From: Mucilaginibacter gossypii
GTDB taxonomy: Bacteria; Bacteroidota; Bacteroidia; Sphingobacteriales; Sphingobacteriaceae
DNA length: 64,000 nt
Assembly (NCBI RefSeq): GCF_900100945.1
Contig: NZ_FNCG01000006.1
Location: 248,001-312,000 of the forward strand
Reading direction: 5' to 3'
Below, in pieces: positions 26,401-34,995 of this stretch (the stretch's first letter is position 1; every line of letters begins with the position of its first letter). The translations under genes and the position numbers were made by a program. The notes beneath the pieces are model-generated. The model searched no databases and was not told the origin of the DNA. It worked only from the letters and a program-made list of their open reading frames with translations.

Positions 26401-26865
26401 GCCAACAACCGGCTGACCATCGCCTGCATCCACTACCTTACCTGTTAATGTAACTGCTGCAACAGATACGTTGTTCAGGGTAAGGTCCTTCACTGTAAAA
26501 ATCGAGATTTGGTTATCATTTATCTTGCGATATGTTAACTGGAAGGCCGATAATAATTGTTTCAAATTATCGTCAAGCGTAAACTGACTGATATTACTTG
26601 TTAAATTGGTGGGCACAAACTTGTTATCAAGCAAACCTTCCTGGTAAGCTATCTGAACATTGAATTGTTTTTTCAGGTTTTCAAGTGCGTCTTTCAAAAG
26701 CACCTTACTTTCGGTAACCTGCGATATCGGGTAACTAAAGTTTCGTGCATGTAACCTGTTGTTATTGGTCAATGACATTTGAGCGTAACCATACGCCGAC
26801 TGGCCGAGCAAAACCATCAGGAAACAGCAACATCTTAAAAAATTGGATGAGTCGAGTTTTTGCAT
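23416..26865 (-). CDS. SusC/RagA-family TonB-dependent receptor with STN domain
   Basis: 1149 aa. Signal peptide, then an STN secretin/TonB short N-terminal domain (residues about 50-130: LKDALENLKKQFNVQIAYQEG, KQLLSAFQLTYRKI), carboxypeptidase-like domain (GQPVVGASVYLKIDNKVG), VVVTALGISKQKKSLGYSV, plug (PLYVVNGMPIDN, GTAAALYGSRAANGVILIT) and a beta-barrel ending in GVNLAVKF. The STN domain lets it signal to the FecR anti-sigma encoded 11 bp upstream (26877-27911). The SusD gene follows 9 bp downstream and GH29 after that, so the imported ligand is probably a fucose-containing oligosaccharide. Confidence 0.95.
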   Translation of the reverse strand: MQKLDSSNFLRCCCFLMVLLGQSAYGYAQMSLTNNNRLHARNFSYPISQVTESKVLLKDALENLKKQFNVQIAYQEGLLDNKFVPTNLTSNISQFTLDDNLKQLLSAFQLTYRKINDNQISIFTVKDLTLNNVSVAAVTLTGKVVDAGDGQPVVGASVYLKIDNKVGAITDVTGSFKLVVPDKYAGKPLTLVVAYVGYNQEEVPVSDPVSPLQIKLVQNNKALNEVVVTALGISKQKKSLGYSVTEVKGTEFTQARENNVANALTGKVAGVNAAGLSTGPGGSSRVVIRGNGGLAGDNQPLYVVNGMPIDNSVPGGPATVNGITNNVDRGDGIAAINPDDIESISVLKGGTAAALYGSRAANGVILITTKKGRIQKGVGVEFNSTATYDNVAVFPDYQYEYGQGDGGVKPTTLAAAQASGRRSWGSKIDGSTDYVAVDGLTHPYVAQKNNLRNYYQTGSTYTNSLAFLGGNEAFTYRFSAADLNSKGILPGTTYDRKTFNLALNGKLSDKLSIEALAQYNVETGHNRTGAGDALGNPNWTPLEVANTVDVRWLKPGYDALGNEQIWNDASIASNGYFVINKYKEDDVKNRFIGQGSVIYSPVKNLTFKATISRDFFNYNYTNILPTGTLYIPNGQYAGIKSDVSETNELATVSYKTKIISDLNVNVLGGVNSRKYTTNQLTLNGSQFTIPYFYSFTNLAVSSTTPYNAKIVTNSVFGSADFDYKSLFFLSFTGRKDWFSTLSPKSNSIFYPSVGGSFILSDAVKLPEFFNLAKLRGSWAQVGGGAPDPYVINLTYSNVPSAGQPLQNVTSNNITNSNLKPYTSTTFEGGFELQMLKSRLGLDVTLYDRKTTNDIVNTAISSTSGYNNVILNVGEVSNRGIEVLLNGTPVKTSSFTWTTSYNVAYNDNKVVKLAPGLNTIQLATSVGNWGILDNIEGKSFGMIVGTRMQKDANGNVVFNATTGLPVQTPLQQLGKSVAPLTMGLTNEFRYKRFSLNFLVDGKFGNKVFSVMEVYATRLGLMKSTLPGRENGLVLNGVDQTGAPYTRTVPVSGLRSYYDNYKTYSDLFLHDGSFVKLRQVILSYALPTSLLNKVKIQSASISFVARNLWTIYKQTDNFDPEQSFTNSNAQGFESIGLPRTRSLGVNLAVKF

Positions 26866-26876
26866 AAGTTATTCGT

Positions 26877-27911
26877 TTAGGGGTTTAATTTTGTTATAGT
26901 AATATTTTTGTCTGTTCGGGTAATTTTCACCGGGAGTGTGGTAGCTATAGTTTCAATCAGTTCCTCAACACTGGGAACGTTGATCTCGCCCTCTATTTTG
27001 AGATTGGCTAAATCCGGGTTTAAAAAATCTACATGATAGCCGTAATCATCGGTCATGATCTCGCTGATCTGCGCAAGGGAGGCATCATTAAATAAAAGCT
27101 GGTGCTTTGTCCATTTGGTAATTTTTTCAGGAACCGGCAGGATCATACGGGTAAGGGTTTTTCTATAAGCATGTTGTACATAATCGCCCGGTTTCATAAT
27201 AAGCGATAGTTTTCCGGATGCTGCATCAACATAGTCAAGCCTGATCTTTCCCTGTACTAATCCTACATTAGTTTTATTGTGCCTGCTTCTTACATTAAAA
27301 GTTGTACCCAACACCTCAATATCCATATCAGAGCAATGCACTATAAATCTTTCAGTAGGTTTGATATTGCGGGGATCTTTATTGATATGTTTTACATTGA
27401 ATAGCCCCTCTCCACTTATCCAAACCTCCCTCGATTTTTCATCCCAGTTACCGGAGTAAGTTAACTTTGAATTACCATTAAGCACCACGGTTGAGCCATC
27501 GGGTAATGTAACAGTGCGCAGCTCACCAAAAGTGGTATCAATTTCGTTTTGTCTGCCTTTGACGAGCCATAAGGAAATGCCGATAGACGACACCAGCAAT
27601 AACATTGCAGCGATACGGAGGAACCTGCTTAGTGTGAATATCTTTGGCTTAGCCTGGTCTATTTGCAGTGTTGATTCAATCCTGAGCCAAACTTTTGATT
27701 GATTAGCCTCATTGGTAAAAACATCCTGTTTACGGTATGCTTTAATAATTTTTGAAGCTTCGGCTATTATTTCTTTCTGCTGCGGATATTCTGCTGCAAC
27801 TTGCTGCCAAAAAACAGTGTCGTTATGTGAGGGGTTAATCACAAAACGGAGAAAATCATCGTCCTCTAAAAAATCCGGCAGGGTATAATTACTGTATTTG
27901 GCTATCTGCAT
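26877..27911 (-). CDS. FecR-family anti-sigma factor
   Basis: 344 aa. The N-terminal cytosolic part binds the sigma factor. One transmembrane helix (LRIAAMLLLVSSIGISLWLV, near residues 105-125) leads to a periplasmic FecR domain (FGELRTVTLPDGSTVVLNG, GEGLFNVKH, VLGTTFNVRS). A C-terminal DUF4974-like domain follows (HQLLFNDASLAQISEIMTDD). It should transduce the SusC/STN signal to the ECF sigma factor encoded 79 bp upstream. Confidence 0.93.
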   Translation of the reverse strand: MQIAKYSNYTLPDFLEDDDFLRFVINPSHNDTVFWQQVAAEYPQQKEIIAEASKIIKAYRKQDVFTNEANQSKVWLRIESTLQIDQAKPKIFTLSRFLRIAAMLLLVSSIGISLWLVKGRQNEIDTTFGELRTVTLPDGSTVVLNGNSKLTYSGNWDEKSREVWISGEGLFNVKHINKDPRNIKPTERFIVHCSDMDIEVLGTTFNVRSRHNKTNVGLVQGKIRLDYVDAASGKLSLIMKPGDYVQHAYRKTLTRMILPVPEKITKWTKHQLLFNDASLAQISEIMTDDYGYHVDFLNPDLANLKIEGEINVPSVEELIETIATTLPVKITRTDKNITITKLNP

Positions 27912-27990
27912 TGTTTATAAGGTGTTATTTACTCCTTATAGACAGCACCCTGCCCCAATTATCCCTACAAACTGAAAAAAAAATTATTTT

Positions 27991-28611
27991 TTAATAATTG
28001 TTTATGCAGAAGCACGAATACAAGGCTAAAACAATAGCCAATTTTGAAGTTTTTAGCACATCCTGAAGGTTATCAAAAGCTTTATAGATCAGTTTATAGG
28101 CCGAACTAATGTTTATTTCCATAATATCGGCAATTTCATCATAACCTAAACCCTCATAAAAACGCAGGTATATAATTTCCTGCTGCCGTGCCGGCAAAGC
28201 TTTTACATGAAATTTAATTTTCTTCTGCAATTCCTGTTCTTCCTCATCGGCCATGAGCTGCTGGTCGAATGAAATTTCAAAGGGAAAGTTATGTTCAGCT
28301 TCATCTTCAAGGTCAACAAAGCGCGATTTTGATTGCAGCTTGCGGAAAATAATACTGCGCAATGATTTGAATAGGTAGTTTTTTACTGAAGCTGGATTGC
28401 CAAGCCCGGCCCTGTTTGTCCAAAGCCTGATAAAAAGATCATGTATGGCATCTTCAATTACGTTAACGTCCCTGGTAAATTTGTGCCCGTAATTATTGAG
28501 GATTTTAAAATACTGGTTATACAGTTGCGTGTAGGCATCCCAATTGCCTTCTTTAAAAGCAAGCCAGACAGCAGTATTATGATCGTCATGAACAATTTGT
28601 TCGTGAGACAT
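27991..28611 (-). CDS. ECF RNA polymerase sigma factor
   Basis: 206-aa sigma-70-like factor of the Bacteroidota ECF type. Region 2 reads QLYNQYFKILNNYGHKF and EDAIHDLFIRLW; region 4 reads ALPARQQEIIYLRFYEGLGYDEIADIM with HTH INISSAYKLIYKAFDNLQ. It is the first gene of the sigma-FecR-SusC-SusD-GH29 array. A 12-bp palindrome TAAAACGTTTTA lies 15 bp upstream of its start, which may put it under the divergent LacI protein. Confidence 0.93.
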   Translation of the reverse strand: MSHEQIVHDDHNTAVWLAFKEGNWDAYTQLYNQYFKILNNYGHKFTRDVNVIEDAIHDLFIRLWTNRAGLGNPASVKNYLFKSLRSIIFRKLQSKSRFVDLEDEAEHNFPFEISFDQQLMADEEEQELQKKIKFHVKALPARQQEIIYLRFYEGLGYDEIADIMEINISSAYKLIYKAFDNLQDVLKTSKLAIVLALYSCFCINNY

Positions 28612-28626
28612 AGCTTAACCAGGGGA

Positions 28627-28638
28627 TAAAACGTTTTA
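28627..28638. promoter_or_regulatory. Palindrome TAAAACGTTTTA upstream of the ECF sigma gene
   Basis: Perfect 12-bp palindrome with the AAACGTTT core seen in the left-hand LacI operators, in the spacer between the ECF sigma gene and the divergent LacI gene at 28869. A single copy was found, so the assignment as this LacI's operator is tentative. Confidence 0.4.
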
Positions 28639-28868
28639 CAATTGAAATCAGGTACAATGTAATAATTATAACAATAAATTTACACCTAATTAAAAATCAA
28701 TAATACAATTAAATTGATATAAAATTGCTTTTGCCGGAATTGAAGAAGTTATCGCCAAAAAGTCACACCCTTTTGACAATGGTAAACACTCAAATATTTC
28801 AATTTTTAAAATAACTTAGCCCATATCAATATTGCCTGATATTTAAAAACCGATTGCCACGCTAAATT

Positions 28869-29897
28869 ATGTTTGAATCAGTTACTATTAAGGATATTGC
28901 CAAGGCTTTGGGTGTGTCAACATCAACGGTATCAAGGGCGCTGAACGGAAGCTACGAAATAGGTACCGAAACCAAAAAGCTTGTCCTTGAGTACGCTGAA
29001 AAAATTAACTATCGGCCCAACCCTATCGCTTTAAGCCTTAAAGAGCAAAAAAGCCACTCCATAGGCGTGGTGGTTTGCGAGGTGGCAAATGATTATTTTT
29101 CGCAGGCTATTAATGGCATCGAATCTATTGCTTATAACCGTGGATACCATGTTATCATTACCCAAACGCATGAGTCATTTGACAGGGAAAGTGCCAATGT
29201 AAAACACCTGCTCTCAAGGCATGTGGATGGATTGCTGGTGTCACTATCAGCCCAAACAACTGATACTTCCCAATATAAATACCTGCTGGATAAGGGTTTT
29301 CCTATTGTATTTTTTGACAGGGCGGCGCCTGACCTGAACACTCACAAAGTGATAGCCAATAATTTTCAGGGATCATTTAACGGCACCGAAGCTTTGATCA
29401 ATTCGGGTTTTAGCAAAATAGCACACCTCACCAATTCAAATAATCTGCTTATAAGCCATGAGCGCTTTGAAGGCTATAACGCTGCACTTGATAAACACGG
29501 TATCGAGTTTAGGCCCGAATACCTTAAACATTGCAACCATGGCGGCATGATCCACGATGAAGTGGAGCTCGTGCTGAAAGAATTGCTGGCATTGGACGAT
29601 AAGCCGGAGGCTATTTTTAGTGGCAGCGACAGGCTCACCATCAGCAGTATATCGATATTAAAAAAATGGGGCTTAAAAGTTCCGGGAGATATCGCGATAG
29701 CAGGCTTTACCAATTCGGATGTTGTTGACCTGTTCGACCCACCATTAACTGTTGTACGTCAGCCTGCCTTTCAGATTGGACAAATGGCTACGGAGATGCT
29801 TATTAAAACCATAGAAAGCAAATGGCCGGTTGAAGAGTTTACTACCGAAAAGGTGGAAACGCAATTGATTGTGCGGTCGTCGTCGGTGAGGTATTGA
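28869..29897 (+). CDS. LacI-family transcriptional regulator (fucosidase locus)
   Basis: 342 aa. HTH TIKDIAKALGVSTSTVSRAL, hinge NYRPNPIALSLKEQKS, then a periplasmic-binding-protein-like effector domain (IGVVVCEVANDYF, DGLLVSLSAQ, IVFFDRAAPD, IFSGSDRLTISSI, VVRQPAFQIG). It is divergent from the ECF sigma operon. It is a paralogue of the LacI at 6261, with a very similar recognition helix, so a related operator (AAACGTTT core) is expected. It may add sugar-specific control over the fucosidase locus. The effector is unknown. Confidence 0.92.
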   Translation: MFESVTIKDIAKALGVSTSTVSRALNGSYEIGTETKKLVLEYAEKINYRPNPIALSLKEQKSHSIGVVVCEVANDYFSQAINGIESIAYNRGYHVIITQTHESFDRESANVKHLLSRHVDGLLVSLSAQTTDTSQYKYLLDKGFPIVFFDRAAPDLNTHKVIANNFQGSFNGTEALINSGFSKIAHLTNSNNLLISHERFEGYNAALDKHGIEFRPEYLKHCNHGGMIHDEVELVLKELLALDDKPEAIFSGSDRLTISSISILKKWGLKVPGDIAIAGFTNSDVVDLFDPPLTVVRQPAFQIGQMATEMLIKTIESKWPVEEFTTEKVETQLIVRSSSVRY

Positions 29898-29937
29898 GAA
29901 GATGAAGAACAACTTAAAATGTTGATGTTTAAACCCC

Positions 29938-30049
29938 ATGTCATTGCGAGGAGCGGCGCGGGCAAAAGCATCTGGGGCGACGTGGCAATCTCGTAGCTAC
30001 TCAAATCGGATATGCATTGGCTACAAGATTGCTGCGCTCGCAATGATAT
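29938..30049. repeat. 112-bp nested inverted repeat (ATTGCGAG type)
   Basis: Outer ends ATGTCATTGCGAG (29938-29950) and CTCGCAATGATAT (30037-30049) pair at 12 of 13 positions. Inner arms GCAATCTCGTAGC (29985-29997) and GCTACAAGATTGC (30020-30032) also pair at 12 of 13. It lies between two convergent genes and has no coding capacity. A related element lies at 45651-45745. Confidence 0.65.
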
Positions 30050-30080
30050 CCTTTCCAACACAAAGACAAAGCTTAACCAT

Positions 30081-30845
30081 TTATACAACCGTTACCTTCA
30101 CCCCCTTTTCTTCCAGCATATTGAGCATTGCCGGGCTTATACCGCTATCAGTAATAATTTCATTGATTTGATCAAGCGCACAGATTTTGGCCAGGCCCCG
30201 CTTACCAAATTTGGTGCTATCGGCCAACACAATGGTAGTTTGAGCAGCATTGATCATTTTTTGATTGAGCCTGGCTTCGGATAAATTTGTGGTAGTCAAT
30301 CCTATGTCAGGATCGATACCATCTACTCCTAAAAACAATACGCCACATAACATATCATCCAGCATCAGTTCGGCATAATTACCGGTTACCGATGAGGAGG
30401 TGTTTCGCATTTGCCCGCCCAATTGAACAATATCAACCTGCGGATGCTGCAAAAGTTCAAGCGCTACCGGCAAAGCTGCGGTGACTACCGTAAGATGCTT
30501 ATTGGGCTGCATGGCACGGGCAAGGGCAAGCATTGTAGTACCGGAGGCTATGATAACTGAATCATTGGTATCTATCCTTATCGCTGCTTCTGCGGCAATT
30601 TTTCTTTTTTCGGGGCCGTTCAGTTTCTCCTTCTCGGCCACCGGCCTGTCATTAGCATAAGGGTTTGTTTTACTTGCACCACCATGCGTTCTGAAAAGCA
30701 GGTTTTTATCTTCCAAAAGTTTCAGGTCCTTTCGGATAGTAACTTCCGAAACACTTAACTGGGTACTCAGATCCTGTACATTCACAAAGCCGTCGGTATC
30801 AACTTTTTGCAGGATAAACTTATGCCGGTCTGTGTTTTTACTCAT
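30081..30845 (-). CDS. glpR: DeoR-family repressor, GlpR-like
   Basis: 254 aa from ATG 30845 (MSKNTDRHKFILQKVDTDGF). The N-terminal DeoR HTH reads VNVQDLSTQLSVSEVTIRKDLKLLEDKNLLFRTHGGA in sequence, and the sugar-phosphate-binding DeoRC domain follows (SVIIASGTTMLALARAM, VVTAALPVALELL, VDGIDPDIGLTTTNLSEA). An upstream extension to 30914 is unlike a DeoR N terminus and is dropped. It is divergent from glpD, with a 12-bp inverted repeat over the glpD promoter, so it is probably the glycerol-3-phosphate-responsive repressor of glpDKF. The symbol is by context. Confidence 0.82.
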   Translation of the reverse strand: MSKNTDRHKFILQKVDTDGFVNVQDLSTQLSVSEVTIRKDLKLLEDKNLLFRTHGGASKTNPYANDRPVAEKEKLNGPEKRKIAAEAAIRIDTNDSVIIASGTTMLALARAMQPNKHLTVVTAALPVALELLQHPQVDIVQLGGQMRNTSSSVTGNYAELMLDDMLCGVLFLGVDGIDPDIGLTTTNLSEARLNQKMINAAQTTIVLADSTKFGKRGLAKICALDQINEIITDSGISPAMLNMLEEKGVKVTVV

Positions 30846-30955
30846 AATCGCTAAATTAAACAGAAAAATTGACTGTAATGTTTTGCAAAGCTCACTGTGC
30901 TCCGTGTTAGTCAAATGTAACCAAATAAAATTATTTTCAATTTCGTTTAGTTTTA

Positions 30956-30998
30956 TTTTATTTCGATTTTATATATTTGAATAAATATCGAAATAAAA
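30956..30998. promoter_or_regulatory. glpD promoter inside a DeoR-type inverted repeat
   Basis: TTTTATTTCGAT (30956-30967) and its exact complement ATCGAAATAAAA (30987-30998) flank the -7 box TATATTTG (30972-30979). The TTTCGAT/ATCGAAA half-sites resemble GlpR-type operators. The right arm ends at the first base of the glpD ATG, so bound repressor would block both the promoter and the start region. Another TTTCG half-site lies at 30941. Confidence 0.7.
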
Positions 30999-32578
30999 TG
31001 AACTCATTTACCAGAGAGGCCAATCTCAACCATCTTAATGATACCGAAAAGATCTGGGACCTGATTATTATAGGAGGTGGGGCTACCGGACTTGGCGCGG
31101 CTGTAGATGCAGCTTCGCGTGGCTTCTCTATATTATTACTTGAACAGGCCGATTTTGCCAAAGGAACCTCGAGTCGTGCTACTAAACTGGTTCATGGCGG
31201 CGTACGCTATTTAGCACAAGGCGATATAGGCCTGGTACGTGAAGCCTTGCGCGAACGGGGACTATTATTGAACAACGCTCCACATCTTGTAAAAAACGAA
31301 AGTTTCATTATCCCCAATTACTCCTGGTGGGACGGTGTTTTTTATACTATCGGCCTCAGCCTTTATGATTTGCTCGCCGGTAAACTAAGCTTTGGCAGAG
31401 CAAAGCATATTTCAAAAAAAGACACCATTAAACGTTTGCCCGGCATACAGGAAAAAGGACTTCACGGAGGCGTTATTTATCATGACGGGCAATTTGACGA
31501 TTCTCGGCTGGCAATTAACCTGGCGCAAACCGCCATTGAACAGAGCGCAACCCTGCTCAATTACTTTAAAGTAACCGGATTAATCAAAGATACTACTAAT
31601 AAAATCATAGGCGTAAAAGCCACTGATACAGAGACTGGCGCCGGGTATCAATTAAAAGCCAAAACGGTGATCAATGCTACCGGCGTATTTGTTGATGACG
31701 TACTAAAAATGGATACGCCGGAGAAAAAACCGATGGTTAGGCCAAGCCAGGGTGTGCACCTTGTACTCGACCGTTCATTTTTACCGGCAGAAGATGCCCT
31801 AATGATTCCCAAAACAGAAGACGGACGTGTGCTTTTCGCTGTCCCGTGGCACGAGAAACTATTGATTGGCACTACGGATACCCCTATTAACTCGCACAGC
31901 CTGGAGCCGGTAGCGCTGGATGAAGAAGTAGACTTTATATTAAGAACAGCCGGTAAATACCTCACCAAAGCCCCAACCCGTGCAGATGTACTAAGCGTTT
32001 TTGCAGGCTTAAGGCCACTTGCCGCCCCACAGGATGGAGCCTCAAAAACAAAAGAAATTTCGCGGAGCCATAAACTGATTGTTTCCGCATCAGGTTTAAT
32101 TACTATAACCGGCGGTAAGTGGACTACCTACCGCAAAATGGCAGAAGATATTGTTGATAAAACAATTGAGGTTGGCGGACTAAATAATATACCGTGTAAA
32201 ACTGCCTCCTTATCTATCCATGGCAGTCGCCCCAATCCCGACCGCACAAACCCAATGTTTGTTTATGGTGCCGATATTGAAAACGTTTTGGCTTTGTACA
32301 AAGAGAATCCGAACTGGAAAAACCTTGTTCATGCCGAATGTAGCTACACTAAGGGCGAAGTGATCTGGTCGGTAAGAAATGAAATGGCGCGCACCGTTGA
32401 AGATATACTGGCCCGCCGTACCCGTGTGCTTTTTTTAGATGCCCGTTTAGCTATTGAAATGGCTCCCGAAGTAGCACACCTCATGGCCGGCGAATTGGGG
32501 AAAGATGCTGAATGGGAGACGGCACAGGTTAAAGCATTTAACGAAACAGCAAAAAATTATATACTAACACCACATTAA
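30998..32578 (+). CDS. glpD: Aerobic glycerol-3-phosphate dehydrogenase
   Basis: 526-aa FAD enzyme oxidising glycerol-3-phosphate to dihydroxyacetone phosphate and passing electrons to the quinone pool. FAD-binding motif DLIIIGGGATGLGAAVDAA, then GTSSRATKLVHGGVRYLAQ, ATGVFVDDVL, RPSQGVHLVLD, and the C-terminal GKWTTYRKMAEDIVD. The ATG at 30998 is chosen because an in-frame upstream TTG (30977) lies within the -7 promoter box. First gene of glpD-glpK-glpF. Confidence 0.95.
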   Translation: MNSFTREANLNHLNDTEKIWDLIIIGGGATGLGAAVDAASRGFSILLLEQADFAKGTSSRATKLVHGGVRYLAQGDIGLVREALRERGLLLNNAPHLVKNESFIIPNYSWWDGVFYTIGLSLYDLLAGKLSFGRAKHISKKDTIKRLPGIQEKGLHGGVIYHDGQFDDSRLAINLAQTAIEQSATLLNYFKVTGLIKDTTNKIIGVKATDTETGAGYQLKAKTVINATGVFVDDVLKMDTPEKKPMVRPSQGVHLVLDRSFLPAEDALMIPKTEDGRVLFAVPWHEKLLIGTTDTPINSHSLEPVALDEEVDFILRTAGKYLTKAPTRADVLSVFAGLRPLAAPQDGASKTKEISRSHKLIVSASGLITITGGKWTTYRKMAEDIVDKTIEVGGLNNIPCKTASLSIHGSRPNPDRTNPMFVYGADIENVLALYKENPNWKNLVHAECSYTKGEVIWSVRNEMARTVEDILARRTRVLFLDARLAIEMAPEVAHLMAGELGKDAEWETAQVKAFNETAKNYILTPH

Positions 32579-32632
32579 AATAAAATTTAATGTGATATTC
32601 AACAAATAAACCAAGGTAAACCAAACCAAATT

Positions 32633-34147
32633 ATGCAGGAATACATTTTAGCGCTCGACCAGGGTACTACCAGCTCACGGGCCATAATTTTTGATCATGC
32701 AGGCAAAATTATTGCTTCGGCACAAAAAGAATTTAAGCAGTATTTTCCCAAACCCGGCTGGGTTGAGCATGACCCTAACGAGATTTGGGCTGGGCAGATA
32801 GCAGTAGCCGTGGAGGCCATCGCGAAAGCAGGCCTGGGTGGCGGCAATATCAAAGCTATAGGCATAACTAACCAACGCGAAACCACCATAGTATGGAACC
32901 GCAAAACCGGCGACCCCATCCACAATGCCATTGTTTGGCAGGACAGGCGCACTGCTGCCTTTTGCGATGAGCTAAAACAAAACGGTCATAGCGAAATGAT
33001 CCGCGATAAAACCGGCCTGGTAATCGATGCTTATTTTTCCGGCTCAAAAGTTAAATGGATCCTGGATAATGTGGAAGGTGCAAGAGCGCAGGCAGAAGCC
33101 GGCGAACTGGCCTTTGGAACGGTTGACAGCTGGCTCATCTGGCAGTTAACCCGCAGCGAAGTACACGCCACCGATGTAACCAATGCCGGCCGTACCATGC
33201 TGTTCAATATCCGCACCCAACAGTGGGACGAGGAGTTGTTACAACTGTTCAACATCCCAAAAAGTATCTTGCCCGAAGTAAAACAGTCAAGCGAGCTGTA
33301 CGGACAAACCGCCAATAATCTGTTTGCGCAACGGATCCCGATAGCAGGCATAGCAGGAGATCAGCATGCGGCTTTATTCGGGCAAATGTGTATTGATAAA
33401 GCCATGGTTAAAAATACTTATGGCACCGGCTGTTTTATGCTGATGAATATCGGGCACGAGTTTATCAAATCAAAAAACAACCTGCTTACCACCATCGCCT
33501 GGAAAATAAACGGCGAGATCACCTACGCCTTTGAGGGCAGCATTTTTATAGGAGGCGCAGTTGTTCAGTGGCTGCGCGATGGGCTGGGCATTATCAAAAC
33601 GTCGGCAGATGTTGAAAAGCTGGCTACCTCAGTAAAAGATACCGCGGGCGTTTACTTTGTACCCGCGTTTGCAGGTTTGGGCGCTCCCTACTGGGACCCG
33701 GAAGTTCGGGGGGCTATAGTTGGTTTAACCAGGGGTGCTACAGCAGCCCACATTTCAAGGGCCGCATTATCATCAATAGCCTACCAAACCATGGATGTGC
33801 TTAAAGCGATGGAAGCTGATGCAGGCATGGAGATAAAAGAACTACGTGTAGATGGCGGCGCAACAGCCAATAACCTGCTGATGCAGTTTCAATCAGACGT
33901 ATTAAACTGTAAAGTGATCCGGCCCGAGGTTACCGAAACTACAGCACTTGGTGTAGCCTATATGGCCGGACTGGCTGTAGGATATTGGAAAGATATAGCC
34001 GAAATTCAGCACTTGTGGGCCGCCGAAGCGGAATTTACTCCGGCTGACGATCTTGATGAAGTCAAATCGGGCATTGCGGGTTGGAAACGTGCGGTAAGCA
34101 CGGCTCAATGCTGGTCAAATTCCGGGCATCCTGTAACAGTTATTTAA
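32633..34147 (+). CDS. glpK: Glycerol kinase
   Basis: 504-aa FGGY kinase converting glycerol plus ATP to glycerol-3-phosphate. Motifs: [13 protein letters not shown] near residue 7, [69 protein letters not shown], and the C-terminal [19 protein letters not shown]. Full length for the family. Lies 54 bp after glpD and 24 bp before glpF, so it sits in one operon under the GlpR-like repressor. Confidence 0.97.
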   Translation: MQEYILALDQGTTSSRAIIFDHAGKIIASAQKEFKQYFPKPGWVEHDPNEIWAGQIAVAVEAIAKAGLGGGNIKAIGITNQRETTIVWNRKTGDPIHNAIVWQDRRTAAFCDELKQNGHSEMIRDKTGLVIDAYFSGSKVKWILDNVEGARAQAEAGELAFGTVDSWLIWQLTRSEVHATDVTNAGRTMLFNIRTQQWDEELLQLFNIPKSILPEVKQSSELYGQTANNLFAQRIPIAGIAGDQHAALFGQMCIDKAMVKNTYGTGCFMLMNIGHEFIKSKNNLLTTIAWKINGEITYAFEGSIFIGGAVVQWLRDGLGIIKTSADVEKLATSVKDTAGVYFVPAFAGLGAPYWDPEVRGAIVGLTRGATAAHISRAALSSIAYQTMDVLKAMEADAGMEIKELRVDGGATANNLLMQFQSDVLNCKVIRPEVTETTALGVAYMAGLAVGYWKDIAEIQHLWAAEAEFTPADDLDEVKSGIAGWKRAVSTAQCWSNSGHPVTVI

Positions 34148-34171
34148 TATCCATCTTTTAAATATTTTAAC

Positions 34172-34903
34172 ATGTCTCCATTTGTAGCCGAGCTGATAGG
34201 CACCATGCTCCTGATATTGTTGGGTGATGGTGTAGTGGCCAACGTAGTTTTAAAAGATACCAAGGGAAATAACAGCGGATGGATAGTAATTACCACTGCC
34301 TGGGGATTAGCCGTTTTTGTAGGGGTAGTTGTTGCCGGTCCGTATAGCGGCGCGCACCTTAACCCTGCTGTAACCATAGCCCTCGCCATTGCGGGTAAGT
34401 TTGCCTGGGCAAACGTTGTGCCCTACATTATCGCACAGTTTGCGGGCGCTTGTATCGGTGCATTTTTAGTTTGGATCATGTATTACGATCATTTTAAACG
34501 CACAAATGATCCGGCTTCTATTTTGGCCGTATTTTGCACCGGGCCAGCCGTACGTAATTACATATCAAACATTGCCAGCGAAATAATTGGTGCTTTTGTA
34601 TTGCTCTTCACCATTTTCTACATAGCCGGTGCCGAAATCACGCCCGCTAAAACCCCTATTGGCCTGGGCTCAGTAGGCGCTATCCCGGTAGCATTACTGG
34701 TTTGGGTAATCGGTTTGTCATTAGGAGGCACTACCGGCTATGCTATCAACCCGGCCCGTGATCTTGGGCCGCGCTTTATGCATATGCTATTACCGATAAA
34801 AGGCAAAGGAACGAGCGATTGGGCTTATGCATGGATCCCGATTATCGGCCCATTGGTTGGGGCTTCCATTGCTGCTGTATTGTATCTTTCAATTAAGCTA
34901 TAA
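34172..34903 (+). CDS. glpF: Glycerol uptake facilitator (aquaglyceroporin)
   Basis: 243-aa MIP-family channel with six hydrophobic segments. Both NPA boxes are present: GAHLNPAVTIA and GYAINPARDLGPR. The aspartate after the second NPAR (NPARD) is the mark of glycerol-conducting members as opposed to water-only aquaporins. Inner membrane. Last gene of the glpDKF operon, and convergent with the phosphodiesterase-phosphatase gene. Confidence 0.94.
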   Translation: MSPFVAELIGTMLLILLGDGVVANVVLKDTKGNNSGWIVITTAWGLAVFVGVVVAGPYSGAHLNPAVTIALAIAGKFAWANVVPYIIAQFAGACIGAFLVWIMYYDHFKRTNDPASILAVFCTGPAVRNYISNIASEIIGAFVLLFTIFYIAGAEITPAKTPIGLGSVGAIPVALLVWVIGLSLGGTTGYAINPARDLGPRFMHMLLPIKGKGTSDWAYAWIPIIGPLVGASIAAVLYLSIKL

Positions 34904-34922
34904 ATATCATCAAAACAGCATT

Positions 34923-34955
34923 AGCCTAACGAAGTTTTAAAGGCTTCGTTAGGCT
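34923..34955. terminator. Palindromic terminator between glpF and the phosphatase gene
   Basis: 12-bp stem AGCCTAACGAAG / CTTCGTTAGGCT with a 9-bp loop. The T tract is weak on both strands, but the position between convergent genes and the core shared with the 11225-11255 palindrome support a bidirectional terminator. Confidence 0.6.
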
Positions 34956-34995
34956 TTAAAAGCTCTGTTAAGCTACGGCAGCTATCAATGTGCTA

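Noticed and set aside
30977..30997. TTG start for glpD
   Set aside because: The TTG is part of the TATATTTG promoter box; the ATG at 30998 gives the normal N terminus.
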